Shown here piece by piece: positions 24,001 through 36,500 of a stretch of 64,000 nt of DNA. Position numbers and translations under genes: made by a program. This DNA is from Albula goreensis (lineage: Eukaryota; Chordata; Actinopteri; Albuliformes; Albulidae): assembly GCA_022829145.1 (NCBI GenBank), contig CM040745.1:18438906-18502905 (forward strand), given 5' to 3'. Under the pieces are notes generated by a model, which did not search any database, was not told where the DNA came from, and worked only from the letters and a program-made list of their open reading frames with translations. Position 1 is the stretch's first letter, and each line of letters opens with the position of its first letter.

Positions 24001-24553
24001 ATGAGGGGCCACAGTTACAGAGAACAACAACAGCTACTGCAGCGATACAAACTGCACAAGAGAAAGGAACTATTACCAAACCAGAACTTTTTAGAACATG
24101 TGAGGAGGGAGGACAGAAGGAATGCAGGTGACCATCTGGTTTGAATATAAAGCATCTGTAGTGATAGCAATGAAGTGCGTAGCAAGGATGGCAGTGCTGG
24201 GTTGCAGGGAAGGACTTAAAGACAGGGAGTGAGATGCTGACACCTTTCCTGAACCACCATAATAAGAAAATAATACAACCACATCACAATACCAATAGCA
24301 ACATGATATTAAGACACAAATCACTACACAGTAATAATACCCTGTTGGAAAGAACCAGGTGCGACTTTGTGAGTGTTTGGTGACTGTGTAATATCTCCCC
24401 CCTCAGGGTACCACAGAGAGGTGCAGCAGCAGGTTGATCAAGGCCTGTTTACCCTGTTGTGCGGACAGCCCATCTCTGGAGGTTTTCTGAAGGTGGAACC
24501 TGTCTGTCGCAAGTACAGTTGCGGTGGGCCGTATGGAGGGGGGTTGCAGGGCC
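21063..24553 (-). other. pgap1: Probable long 3' UTR of pgap1
   Basis: After the pgap1 stop (24554-24556) the next AATAAA on the minus strand is at 21063-21068, so the 3' UTR may be about 3.5 kb. A second AATAAA lies at about 20773. The interval has no coding signal and includes poly-T/A tracts at 21740-21760 and 22427-22446. No small gene known to sit between GTF3C3 and PGAP1 in mammals could be recognised. The exact 3' end is unknown. Confidence 0.4.
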
Positions 24554-27500
24554 TCACAGGTGGCAAGCAAGGGCCAGTAGGGCCAGGGGCACAAACAGGA
24601 AGTATGTCACACGATAGAGGTGCAACATTGAAAATGTCACCATGGAAATGCACAGGGGCAGCAGGAACTTGGAGGTCAGTATCAGTAATTTACTGCAAAA
24701 CACACATACAGAAAGACACACAGATTTAACATAATTTCAAACATAGTGGTCCCATCATTAAAAATGTGTTAACAAGCTCATCTTTAGTGATATTACAAAA
24801 ATTGCTCCTATTGCCTCTGTTTACACAGAGAGGACGTGCCAGTGAATGTTGATATAATGATAATTATCTCACTGCCACTAACAATCATGAAATACAGTAA
24901 GGTACACATGCAGACACGGTGAGAAAGACAGCAAAAATGTTGTACCTGCGGCGCAGTATTAGCGTGTTGCAGTTGATTAGCAGAACAGTGGAGGTAAGCA
25001 GAGGGACTGCAAATGGCCAACAAGGGTCAGGATCCAATTTCACAGAGTACCTGCATTTAGGAACAGAGACTGAGTGTGTGCTGTAGGCCCAGTGGGACAG
25101 AGAGAAGGGTGCACACCATCATCGAGTATGTGTGTGTGTGTGTGTGTATGGAAAGTCTGCATGTTTAGTATAGTGTGTACATGGGTATGTACAGAGTGGG
25201 GTCTGTGTGCATTAGAGATGCACAGATTATTAATTTATATTAAAGGTTGTTTATGAAACAACCTTTAATATACCTTCTTTCACATTTAGCCAAAGCAAAA
25301 TTGATATGACACAACAGGTTAACATTGGCCACTGCCATCGGTGAATGTCATCTTATTTGCCGATAGCAGTCAACAAGGTGAATACTGGCTGATACAGATG
25401 TACGGGCAATACATTGGCGCATCCCTAATGTGCATGTATATATTTGGTATGGTGCATTGTATGAGGTGTTGTACCTCAGGCTACGGGCCCAGTGGAGCAG
25501 AGAGGGGGCACTCAGCATCAGTGGCAAAGTAAGCACAGCCAGTAGACTCAGGTGCAACTGCAGGTCATCAGTCACCTCCTGCAGAGCTGACTCTGACAGC
25601 ATGGGGGTGCCATTACACTCTTCAGAGTGGCTCTGACCCACAGCGTCCCCTGAGCCATTCTCCTTCCCTCTGCTCTGCTGCGGTGGAGTCTAGGGAACAC
25701 CAGGAATAGGGAGGTCATCATTTCCCAGCAGGTAGTGATTTTATTCAGGCACTCTGAATTGAGAGTGTATCATTAGTGTGCCATTAGTGTGCAATCAGAG
25801 GTCTCACTAATGGTATCAAAGTCTGCTTTACTGAGTAGAAGTGTTTAAACAGATGCAGGAAGCCCCTATGTAATAAAACACTGTGGTCACAGCTGCAGCA
25901 GCCACAGCAGACCTCCAAGCGGTGATACTGACCAGGTTAAGGATGTTCTTCAGTGTCCTCTTTGACATCTGTAGTCTGAGCACCTGTCCACACACACAGT
26001 CACACATGGTAAAATGCATTTTAGATCTTAGATCTTTCCCAGAGCAAAAATCTTCTTCAAATCCTGCCGTGTGTGATGGTACAGCCTACAGTAACATTAC
26101 TATCTATTATGGAAGTGTCAGCATGTGTGTATTCACACACACACGTGTTTGTGCGCGTGTGTGGGTGTAGGAGGTTTGGGCAATCAATCGCCATTCTTTC
26201 AGCATTCCATCATGTCAGTGGACTGCAGTCAAGAATGCAGAGAAACCAGATAAAATGAAGTAGCACATGATACAACATACCTTTAAATAGCAATTAACTC
26301 CACTTTGGCCAATGTATTAGATTATCCCATTAAATATAACCACTGCTGAACATTCATACGGCAATGGATTCAGTCCATGTTGGACGACGCCCCCCCACCT
26401 TACTCACCCGGTACAGGTAAAGGAGGAAGCTGGCAGTGAGGGCCAGAGCCCCACAGGCGGTCCAGCCCAGCAGACCCAGAGAGGGGATGAGAAGCAGCTG
26501 TATCCGGGGGGGCAAAGCACCACTGTCCCGGGACACACAAGGCCTGATGGGAGACACAGACAGACAGCCCAACAAACATACGAAAGGGGTGATCAAAAAG
26601 GCTCAAGAAGGCTAAGGGACAGTGATTACCCAGAAGTTCACAGCTCGTTTCAAAGTTAATAGCTGCCCAATAACTAAAACTTGTTACTGTACATGGTTTT
26701 TTATGGTGAAATTTAAAAGTAAAATAAACATTTTTCTCCATTCATGATTTAGATTATTTTTTGATCATTTTTTTAAAGTGTACTGTATATATTGCTTGTG
26801 ATCAATTCAGTGCAAAGTAGTTATGTTTTGTGATATATCGATTATACAAGTAGTTTGCAGAGTATATACAGTGTATATTCAACTATTTATTGTTTCATTC
26901 TGCTGTTAAATGTTGAAAATTTAAGCTCTGACACACCATCTTACATACTGATGGAATGTCCTATTGAGGTAGTGCTGTGATGAAAGCACTCCAAACAAAC
27001 GATGTTAATCATAATCATTACATTACCAGAAATGTAATGATTATTTTAGGATGTACAAAACACATTTTCAACTCATCAGAATAAATTTCCCTCATGCCAA
27101 TGTTAATGTAAAATTCCTCATCTTATGACCAGGTCTCATGATACCATTCTATATTGGAAAAATTAGTTCTGAACAAAATGGCATATGGCATATATGCAGA
27201 TATTACAGATCCTGAGTATATGTTAAAACCAGAGTCAAAAACACCCCAAACCACTGTAGAGGTAAAAGGGTTAATTTATGCTGCTGGAGTCTCCCCTGAT
27301 CATGAATGTGATAGATATGCTTCCCAGAAAGGCTCTCAGCATGCCACTCTGTGATGATGTCGGGACACAGCACTAGATGCTGATATGACTGCATGGTCTT
27401 GCCTGTGCAGTGGGGCCAAAAGCAGGGACAGCAGGCGGAGGGACAGCTGGAACAAGGCACTTCCCCAGAATGCCACGGCCGCTCCTAGGACACACAGGAC

Positions 27501-30500
27501 CAAGGAGAGCAGGCGAGTCCAGTCCTGTGCTGGGGTCGGCCACTCCACAGGCTCCAAGTCCCCATCATCCAGTGATGACAGGGGTAAGCCATCCATAGCG
27601 GGGAGCCAGAGAGTCATCCATCCCACCTGAAACCAGCTTTGCCTGAAAGACCATGGTGCAAGTGAGAGGGGAGGGGGTAGGGGGAGGAAGAGAGAAACTC
27701 AAGGCAACAAGCACATGTGTGTGTCTCACCGAAGCAGCAGGTGCAGCAGGTAGACAGGGATCTCCACTTTTATAGGCAGAAGAGCCCCGCCCATGGCCTC
27801 ACTTATCTCCAGAGGACGGCCTGCAGGGTGTCAGTTTGTCATACAAGCTAATTCACAGGCTTACTTCATAGACGACATCTGATACACTCGCACACTATAA
27901 AGACATATGCGCAATGCTATCACACAGTTGCCTACCAGTCCTGATGAGGGCCTGAAGTTGTTTCTCTAAAGCCAGGAGCAGTGCCACTGTAGTGTATACA
28001 GGTAAAGTGGAGCCACAGAACCTCAGGACCTGAACACACACACACACACACACACAGAATGATTTCATGAATATTGTCATAATGACATGTGTTACCTTTC
28101 CACATGCTCTCCAACATGATCCCCCAATGATATTACTTGGTTTTATCTATAGCATTTTCTTTTTACAAGGTTTTGCCCACATTGCTCCAACTGTAACCTG
28201 TCTCCTGGTTCCCTGACAAAAGTGGCATTCCATTTAACAATGTCATTATAGTTACAAGAGTTTATATTGTTGCATTTGTATTTTAAAAATGCCCATGCAC
28301 TGATTGAAGGTGCAGACACGGACAACTGACTGCATTAGAGACCCGAGGGCCGAGTTTAAGAACCTTACATACTATATGAAACCACTTTCAGAACGCCATA
28401 CCTGTCCGAGTACTTTGGGGAAGGAGGTCCTCACCAAGACCTGGGGTAAGAGAGAGGAAACACAAAACTTTAGCCAGTTACAGTGGGATGGTAGAGAGTT
28501 AGGCTCCTAGCATTTCAATTTGTATGTTTACACCACCATATCTGAGGGTGTTTGAAACCAAAGTCATTCTAAACAGTTGACTGAGGAGGTAGTGGTTAGT
28601 TACACACCTCATTAATCCCTTCAGGCAAGCCAGTAAATTTGCAGGCTTCAACCCAGATATTTTCCATGAACCTTTGAGATGTATAGCACATGTGTGCACT
28701 GGCTGCTCCCTAGACTCTGATCCATCTTGCAGCTGGTTTTGTAACCCCCAGTTGCTATTTATTTTGTGAAGAGTGGGTCTTCATTTCATACATTACTGAA
28801 AGTGACTTGGGGGAAAGGGGAAGTATTTAGGGCCCAGTTTTGAATTCATAACAAGATGGCAAATGAGGTGGGGACAATTACCTTGTACTGGCAGTTGGGG
28901 GCAGTGTGGAGTTGAAGCAGAACATTGGATGCGTTTCTGGGGCGGCTGGTGTGCAGCATGCCAGCAATTTCTGTGACTGAGGGTAAACTGGGGGATGAGA
29001 TATGGACAGCATGAAGTTGGCTCAGAAGCAACAATGGTGAGAGAGAACAATCAGATGACAATTAAGACAGACATAACTTGAAACTAACCTGGCTGTAGTG
29101 AAGGAATCCTCCCTGAACCAGGGCACTGTTAGCCTGTACACACTGGGCAATCTTTCTGCACAGTTGAACAGAAACAGGGTGAAAGAAAAGGAGAAAAGTT
29201 TAAGGTTTCTCATAACATTACAGTGGATAAAAACAGGAATAGAAGTAAGGCTCCACCCTGCAGCTGGTGGCAGTCCATAAAGGCTTCTCTCAGTTATATG
29301 CATATTGTCGAAGTGCATAAGCCTGGAAAAGCCAGGCTTAACATACAGGATACTGACTCAAGGCTATTGAATATAGCTGTTGGAGAGGAGGCTGCTGCTT
29401 ACCTTTGGCTGCTTTACACTGGCCAACAATGGTGATCCTCAAAGCCTGGTAGACCTGCCAGTGCAAACAAGCATATTACAGAGTGACAGGGTGAGAGAAG
29501 GAAAGAGGGATGTAGAGACAAGAGAAATAAAAAGAAAGGAAGAGTGAGAGATTAAGACAGGGAATACCTGGTGGAAGTGCTGGAGTTCAATCGTGTGAAA
29601 CAGCCCAGAGGAGCTCAGAGTGACATCACTGACTGTAAAACCTGAACACAGAGAAATGAGCTCATACCACTGTTCTCTTTCTCTCTCACACACAAAAAAT
29701 ATATATCCTGTATCCTCTTGAACAGGCACTCCTGTGCAAGACTTGGGTGGGGCCTCTCACTCACCAAAGGACAGGACATGGGGGACAGGTATTGACACTG
29801 TCCGAGCCTCCTGATTCAGCCACTCACACTCAATACTGAACTATGAAACAAACACATTGAAAAGAAACTTTACAAACCAAATTTGCAAGAGACACAGGCA
29901 AAACTAACAGTATTGAAAATTAATGATATTCTATACCAAGTCCTGAAATGTCACAAAGTTACAACTCCAAGCCCAGATTTGCTTACCCCTGAAACTATTA
30001 TCTTAATAGGTGTAACCTGCCTCACAAAATGCATTAGGAGCATGAGACAAAAATTTTGCAAAGTATAAAGGGGGCAGTACCTGTTTTCCATTGAGGTTAG
30101 AGGCACCAATTACCAGGTGAGAAATCGAGGACAGATCACTGAGCTTTACTGTCACTACCTGTTGTGGTTGGAGCAACACATTAAATTCACTGATCAGTGC
30201 CAGGCATAGCAGCGAAAATAAACACAATAAATACACAGGACACAGCAGAAATAGAGCAGAAAGCATGGGTTCACCTTGTAGGCTGGAAGTAGCTCAGTTC
30301 CCCACGAGAGATCTACAGCCTGCACACTGAGAGAGGGGATAGTTGAGGATGAGAATCACATTAGTTGGACATCACCTCAACCCTATAATAATAAAATCTA
30401 TCCCTATCTGCTGTACTGCTATCATACACTGTGCCCTGCCTCTGCCACACCAGTCAGCACTGCCTCCGTGTCTGTTTTATCATCCCCTCAATAGGGTGAT

Positions 30501-33500
30501 ACTCCAGTTAAGGAACTGGAACTGCAGCAAAGCAGCTCCAGAAAAATGTCTAGAAATCTTTTCAAAAACTTGCTCTGAATGATCTCATTTTAAAAGATCC
30601 TTCAAAGAACAAAGGAATGAGAGAAGTACAACAAACACAAGAATGGAGAGTAATATGTGGTGAGATTGGAGAGAAGATTAGAGGAGCTAAAGAGAGGGAA
30701 TGAGGGAGAGAGAGACTGACCACATGGAGCCATCCATTTGAGTACAGCCATACAGCCAGCTGGACATCTCCTGCAATCACAGAGCACAGAGCATGATCAA
30801 ACCACACTCCCACAGGGAGCCACTGGGACTTGTCCAGAAAAATCAACAGCAGGAGGAAAGCTGCTCACTCACCAGGTTACTACTCCGACAGTGGAAGTGG
30901 CTGTACGCTTTTCTGCGACTAGAGAGGGCGAAGAGGAAGTACTTAACTTGAGGCTCCTGATAAAACATGGAAAAATATGAGATGCAGCCAGGTACATTAT
31001 GTGACAGACCTAAGATGTTACACTCAATCTGCGACTTGCAGGTTTGAATGAAGTCTCACCTTGGGGCTGTTGTAGGCCAGTCGAAGTGTGTTGACTTCGG
31101 TCCACGCCTCAACAGAACCTAAAGGAAAAAATCAGAGAGTTTTTCTGAACAAGTGCATCACAAATACTTCAATGTTCTGTGTCCCAACAGCCCATTCCCT
31201 GCCACCCCCTCCCAGGTCCCTCCCCCTTCCTGGGTGCTGACCGGAGAAGGTGATGGAAGTGTCCTCCTGCACTCCCAGCAGTCGCACTGGGTGTCTGATG
31301 AAGTGATGTCTCAACACATCCATTCTCTGCACAGGGTCATCTGTGAACTGAGGAAATATGCACTGCTAACACCGGATACTGAACACAGGAAGTATGCACA
31401 GCTCATATAGGGGATCTGACCACAGGAAATAAATAAGTGCACACACACACGCAAGCTCTAAATGCTCACACACACAATCATAAAGAGTATTATTCACCTG
31501 TCTTGTGCTTGGGTCAATAAGGTCGAAGAATGCCCGAACTGTAGCAAGAACCAGCTCTTTGCACCTAAAACGCATGCACATTGGCACATACATACACATC
31601 TACATCCACATAAAATAGAAAACCTGCAACATTACTATTTAATAAAATGGTGTTACTTTAGATGCAAAATTTCCAGAATAATTCCAATAAATGTATTAAA
31701 TGTATATATGGAAAGTATTCATATTTATTGGCAGATGCCATGCAATTGCAAGCACATAATTTGTAGTAGAAACATGATATTTGATCTTCGAAAAATACAG
31801 TTAATGACTGTTTACTGAACTTTGCTCTCGAGTGGCCAAAACATCAGGTCTGTCTGTAACTGAATGCTGACATTTTACTTTACTTTATTGTACTTGTGTT
31901 TACCAACAGAGTGAATACAAACACAACTTATATTTTATATGGAGCACAGTGAAACCCGTTGACAGGATTCAATTTGATGGTTTTAAACAAAGCACTTTTG
32001 TGGGGATGAACAGTTGCTAATTAAGCATAGATAATCCAGATAAGTTGGTGTTGACTGCCGATCCTGAGCTAGCTGGTTTTATCACTTAATCGGAGCCACT
32101 GATTGGACAGGAACCAGAGTCTGCTGTTATTCCAGGTGTCAGTTGGCATCTATAAAACCCTTGCTGCTGTTAGTCTCAGATTTAGGTCACTCAAAATCTC
32201 CCCTGGACAATACAAGGACTGCCAACAAAACACCACTACTGAACACCTTCAACCCATTTATGAGCTAGGCCTACAGTGGCATTTTCAGCTATACAATATT
32301 GCCCCCATATCCATGATGCTTTGCTCTCCAGCACTTTTCTTCACACCATTAACCATACTGGAGTGCCCTACCCACAATCTCTAGCAGACCTACCACACAA
32401 TTGACAAGTGGTCTGTTGACACCCACGTCCTGGGGACAGCTGTGGCCTTATAAAGAGAAAGAGACAGAGACAGAGAAAAAGAGAAGCAGCAGGGGACAAC
32501 TTTGTTTTAAAAAATGAAAAAGCTTTATAATAACACACATAGCTGCAAGCAGCAACGAGGGGGCCAAGCAGTCCAGCAGGGCAGAGTCGCCAAGGCAACT
32601 TCATCTGATCATGTGAAAAGTGCAGCTGTAAGCACAGATAGGAAGTTTTATGTTAGTTGACCAAAGATTGTGTGTAACTGAGATATGAGCTCACGTCCTG
32701 TTTGGGTCGTTTGATTTGGCTGTAATTTGTGATTTGAAAATCAAAAATGCATCAAAATTGGATAAAATATTTTAGTGTTGAAATGCTTTCAAACATTTTG
32801 ATCAAGTCCAATATAGCATCCACATCAATTAAGTGAATTAGGTTGAGATAACAGCTTGTCATGTCTCAGCTTTGAAATAAGAATCACTTTTAAGGCAAAC
32901 ACATCAACAGTTATTAGCCAAAATGCATTCTTGCTTATTGCAGCGCCATCCCCAGTGGTCAATTGACACAAATTTTTTTGGACATCCTCAAAATAGGGTT
33001 CTGAGTCCATACACCAAGTTTGGAGTCAACGCATCAAAGTGTTGCTGAGATATGACCTCACTTCCTGTTTGACAGCTCAGCTACTGATTGGCTGTAACGG
33101 ACAAACAGTTTCAAAAATCCATCTGATAACTTTTGTGAGGCTTGGGTTGAAGATGATCTGTGCCACCTTTGGGGAAGATTGGACAAAAGTTGTGGCCTGT
33201 GAAATTTTTTTTCAAAAAATCCAATATGGCAGAAAATCCAATATGGCGCATCGTTTTGGCCCATGAGACTTGGAGTCAGGGAATCAGGGGAATTTTTTTT
33301 TTTATTCTAGCTCTAACTTTTGCTGTGCAAACACTTTTAGGGCTAAAAAAAAAAAATAATAAAAATGAATCTAAAACACAATAGGGTTCCAGCTGCTTCG
33401 CTGCTTGGCCCTCAAAAACAAAAATTAGAACAAATAGGGTTCCAGCAGCTTCGCTGCTTGGACCCATAATAATGAAGATTTGTGAGCTAAAGAGACATGG

Positions 33501-36500
33501 GGGGCTTTATTGCCCTTTCTCTCTTGAGCTAAACAGTGGTTACTATGTGTAGCAACAAGTGCTTTTAATGAGACTAATGTGATAAACTGGATTGATGGAT
33601 GGGGCAATCGTTCAAACGTACCACTAAGGACAGCTTGTTAGAGTCCCCTGAGTGGCAGGGGAGTGCGGTTAGGCCGGAGCGCACTTGGTAGTCCCGGTGA
33701 CCACCCCCTACAGACAGCACAGTCACATTGAGCAGATCATCTGCACCACTGCACCAGCGTCTCCTCACTGTGGAGTAAAAATCTGACACAGAGATAAGGA
33801 GAACACAATGTAAATATTTCTGAAACATTCTACACCATATATTTAAAAATATGAAGAAGAAAGAAAAGATGTTTTCTTCATCTTTTATCTTCTCATTACG
33901 TAAATGAGTAAATCATTTTCTTCAGGGTAACCTCGAACAATGTTTTTCAGTCTGCCATTTGCCATATAGCACACAAAAATTAAAAACTGTGTCAGCCTGA
34001 TTTAAATTCTTAACATGTCAATATATTAATTATGCCTGATCAAAAACAATTATGAATTACCGTGTTACAATTGAGAGGTTGAGAACAATTGACTTGAGCA
34101 AGCCGATAATTGATAAGTACAAACACTTACAATTAAAATTTCATACAGCATAAAACCTAAGATTATATCTAAAAGATCATTTCATACACATTACTATTTG
34201 GAAAATCTGAAATCAAAGTCTACAGACGTCCACATACAGAACTTCATAAAAGCTGTTCAGGTAAATCTAACAAGGCTTAAACAGAACTGGATACAAGTGC
34301 CTGCAGAATAAAGCCACCCATGTGAGAAGGGTGCAGTGTGAAATTACCCAGCAGCTGAGCGTCCAGGGTTAGCACAGGGGCATGGTGTGGGGAGGCCTGC
34401 GTGAGGATGAAGCTAACCAGCTGGGGGTTGAATCGAGGGAGCGCGAAGAGGGCCCGGGCCACAATGCCTCCCATGGAGTGCCCCACCACCACCACGCTCT
34501 GTGGGGGCTGTACCTGGTTCTGATGGAGAACAGCCAAAGAGGAGAGGGGATAATTCATTTGGACAAGTTGACTCAATTTTAATTCCTTTCTCTCCTCTCT
34601 AGGCCTGGCTGTCAATGCAATTTGCTCAGTTTCAGCAACTCACACATGGGAGATGTCCAACCCAGTTCACAAAACAGTGTGCCATAAATCACTGCTCATG
34701 GCTCTGTGTTAGAACAGTTAACCTTGCTGCCATGCCATTTATTTCTTGACTTATTCAAAATAACACTGGTCATGTTTTCATAACACTAGGTATACATGAA
34801 GGTAGAAAAAACACACATGCATTCAGTACGCTAATTCAGTTTCTTAGTTTCAACATTTGTTTCCATTGAGGTTTTCATGACAACATTTCCCTCACATCCA
34901 TTCTTGATGGTCAAGAATAGCTTCTTTAATGACAACACAACAATAGATAGCCGTCATTTTTACCAAGCTTACAAATTACATTAATCTAAAACCATGCTGC
35001 ATTCAGTTGGTGAAATGGTGATGTTTCATGATGTGATGCAGAAGGTTCGATGAAAAGTGGAATTCTCAAACTGTAAACTTCATCTTCCACTATGCTTTCA
35101 CTATGCCCCAAATCCCATGACCCCATACACAAAAAGATTGCGTAACCTGACCTTGTAGAGCCGCAGGATGGCTTTGATGCACTCATGCAAGAAATGCGTT
35201 TGCCTTCGCAGGCTCCCTCCATACAGTGCCACTAGCTCTTCATTGAAGTCAACAGTAAAAACATTCAGATGGAACTTGTTATCTATGTCTTCTGCTTTCC
35301 GGAGGGCAACTGAACCTAGGGACCGAGCTGAACAAAAATAATGGGGAAGGGGTGGGGGTGGGGGGTTGAAGCTTGAAACTGCTCTTAAACATAAGTATAC
35401 CACTGTGATATAATATTAACATGCTGATGAACAAACATCCTAAGAGGTAGGTACACCATTACAGAACATATTATTCTGACAGATTATTGCAGTATTGCCT
35501 TCTGGCATAGTTTTCATATGGTACCAAACGTTGATCCATGACACTAACATTACCTAACATTATCAACCCTCATTCTACTTGGTTCAAGGCCAGGGTTAAT
35601 GTTGCAAACACAATGATTCATCTGAATACAGTGCATGCATTGATATATTAAATGTAGGTTAGGCTTCCATTTCATGAAGGTTTGTTAAAGAGCAGGTCTG
35701 TTTTTCCTACAGAAGCAAAGCTCAGTGTTTATAATGGACATAAGTGTGATACGGTACTGTGCAGAAGATAGAGCGGGAAGCCTTACTGAAGTCAGAAAAT
35801 GATTGAGCAGCATGGAGCAGAACACACTGTGTGTGTGGGTGTATGTGGGTGCTGCTCACTTGCCCATGTGGGACATCTCTGCTTCACATCATGGTTATTT
35901 ATATTCCATTCCCACTGCATGGTGTGAATTCATAGATGTAGCTCAACAGTACCTTGTGTGGTTATGGTTTCTTTCCATGAATCCAAATTGCAGCGAGCAC
36001 TAGCATTTTAAGGCAGCAAGTATGGATTTCATATCACATACATTTTTCAGGTTGAACAGCCCTTAAGCTCATGAATCAAAAAAAAAAAAATGTTCAAAGT
36101 CACCTATGCCTAATTTGACAGAGGAAAAAAAGTAACATGTTTTAGAACTCCTAACAGCACACATCAAACCCACAAAGATCCTGTTTATAAATATACCATT
36201 TTGGCCAGGTTTTATGACTTTAGGCTTCAAAACAGTTCACTGTCCGTGCCCAACAGGCCAGTGTCCACGCCACCTCTATCACTGTAGCTGAGGCACTCCC
36301 CCATGTGTTTGGGGCACATAACCCCAGGTTGTTGGAATCACCTTGCTTATAGCTTCCTGCATTTCCCGGGAGGAAGAGCACGGGGGCGCCGCTGAGCTTC
36401 AGGCCACGGGTCTCTTGGGCATAAAGACCCTCTCCATAAAGGTACAGCCCATACCCTGGATACTGCTGCGCCACACGACGTGGAAGTGGCACACGCTGTG

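Noticed and set aside
24373..24729. Plus-strand 118-codon frame
   Set aside because: Shadow of the last pgap1 exon and its 3' UTR on the opposite strand.
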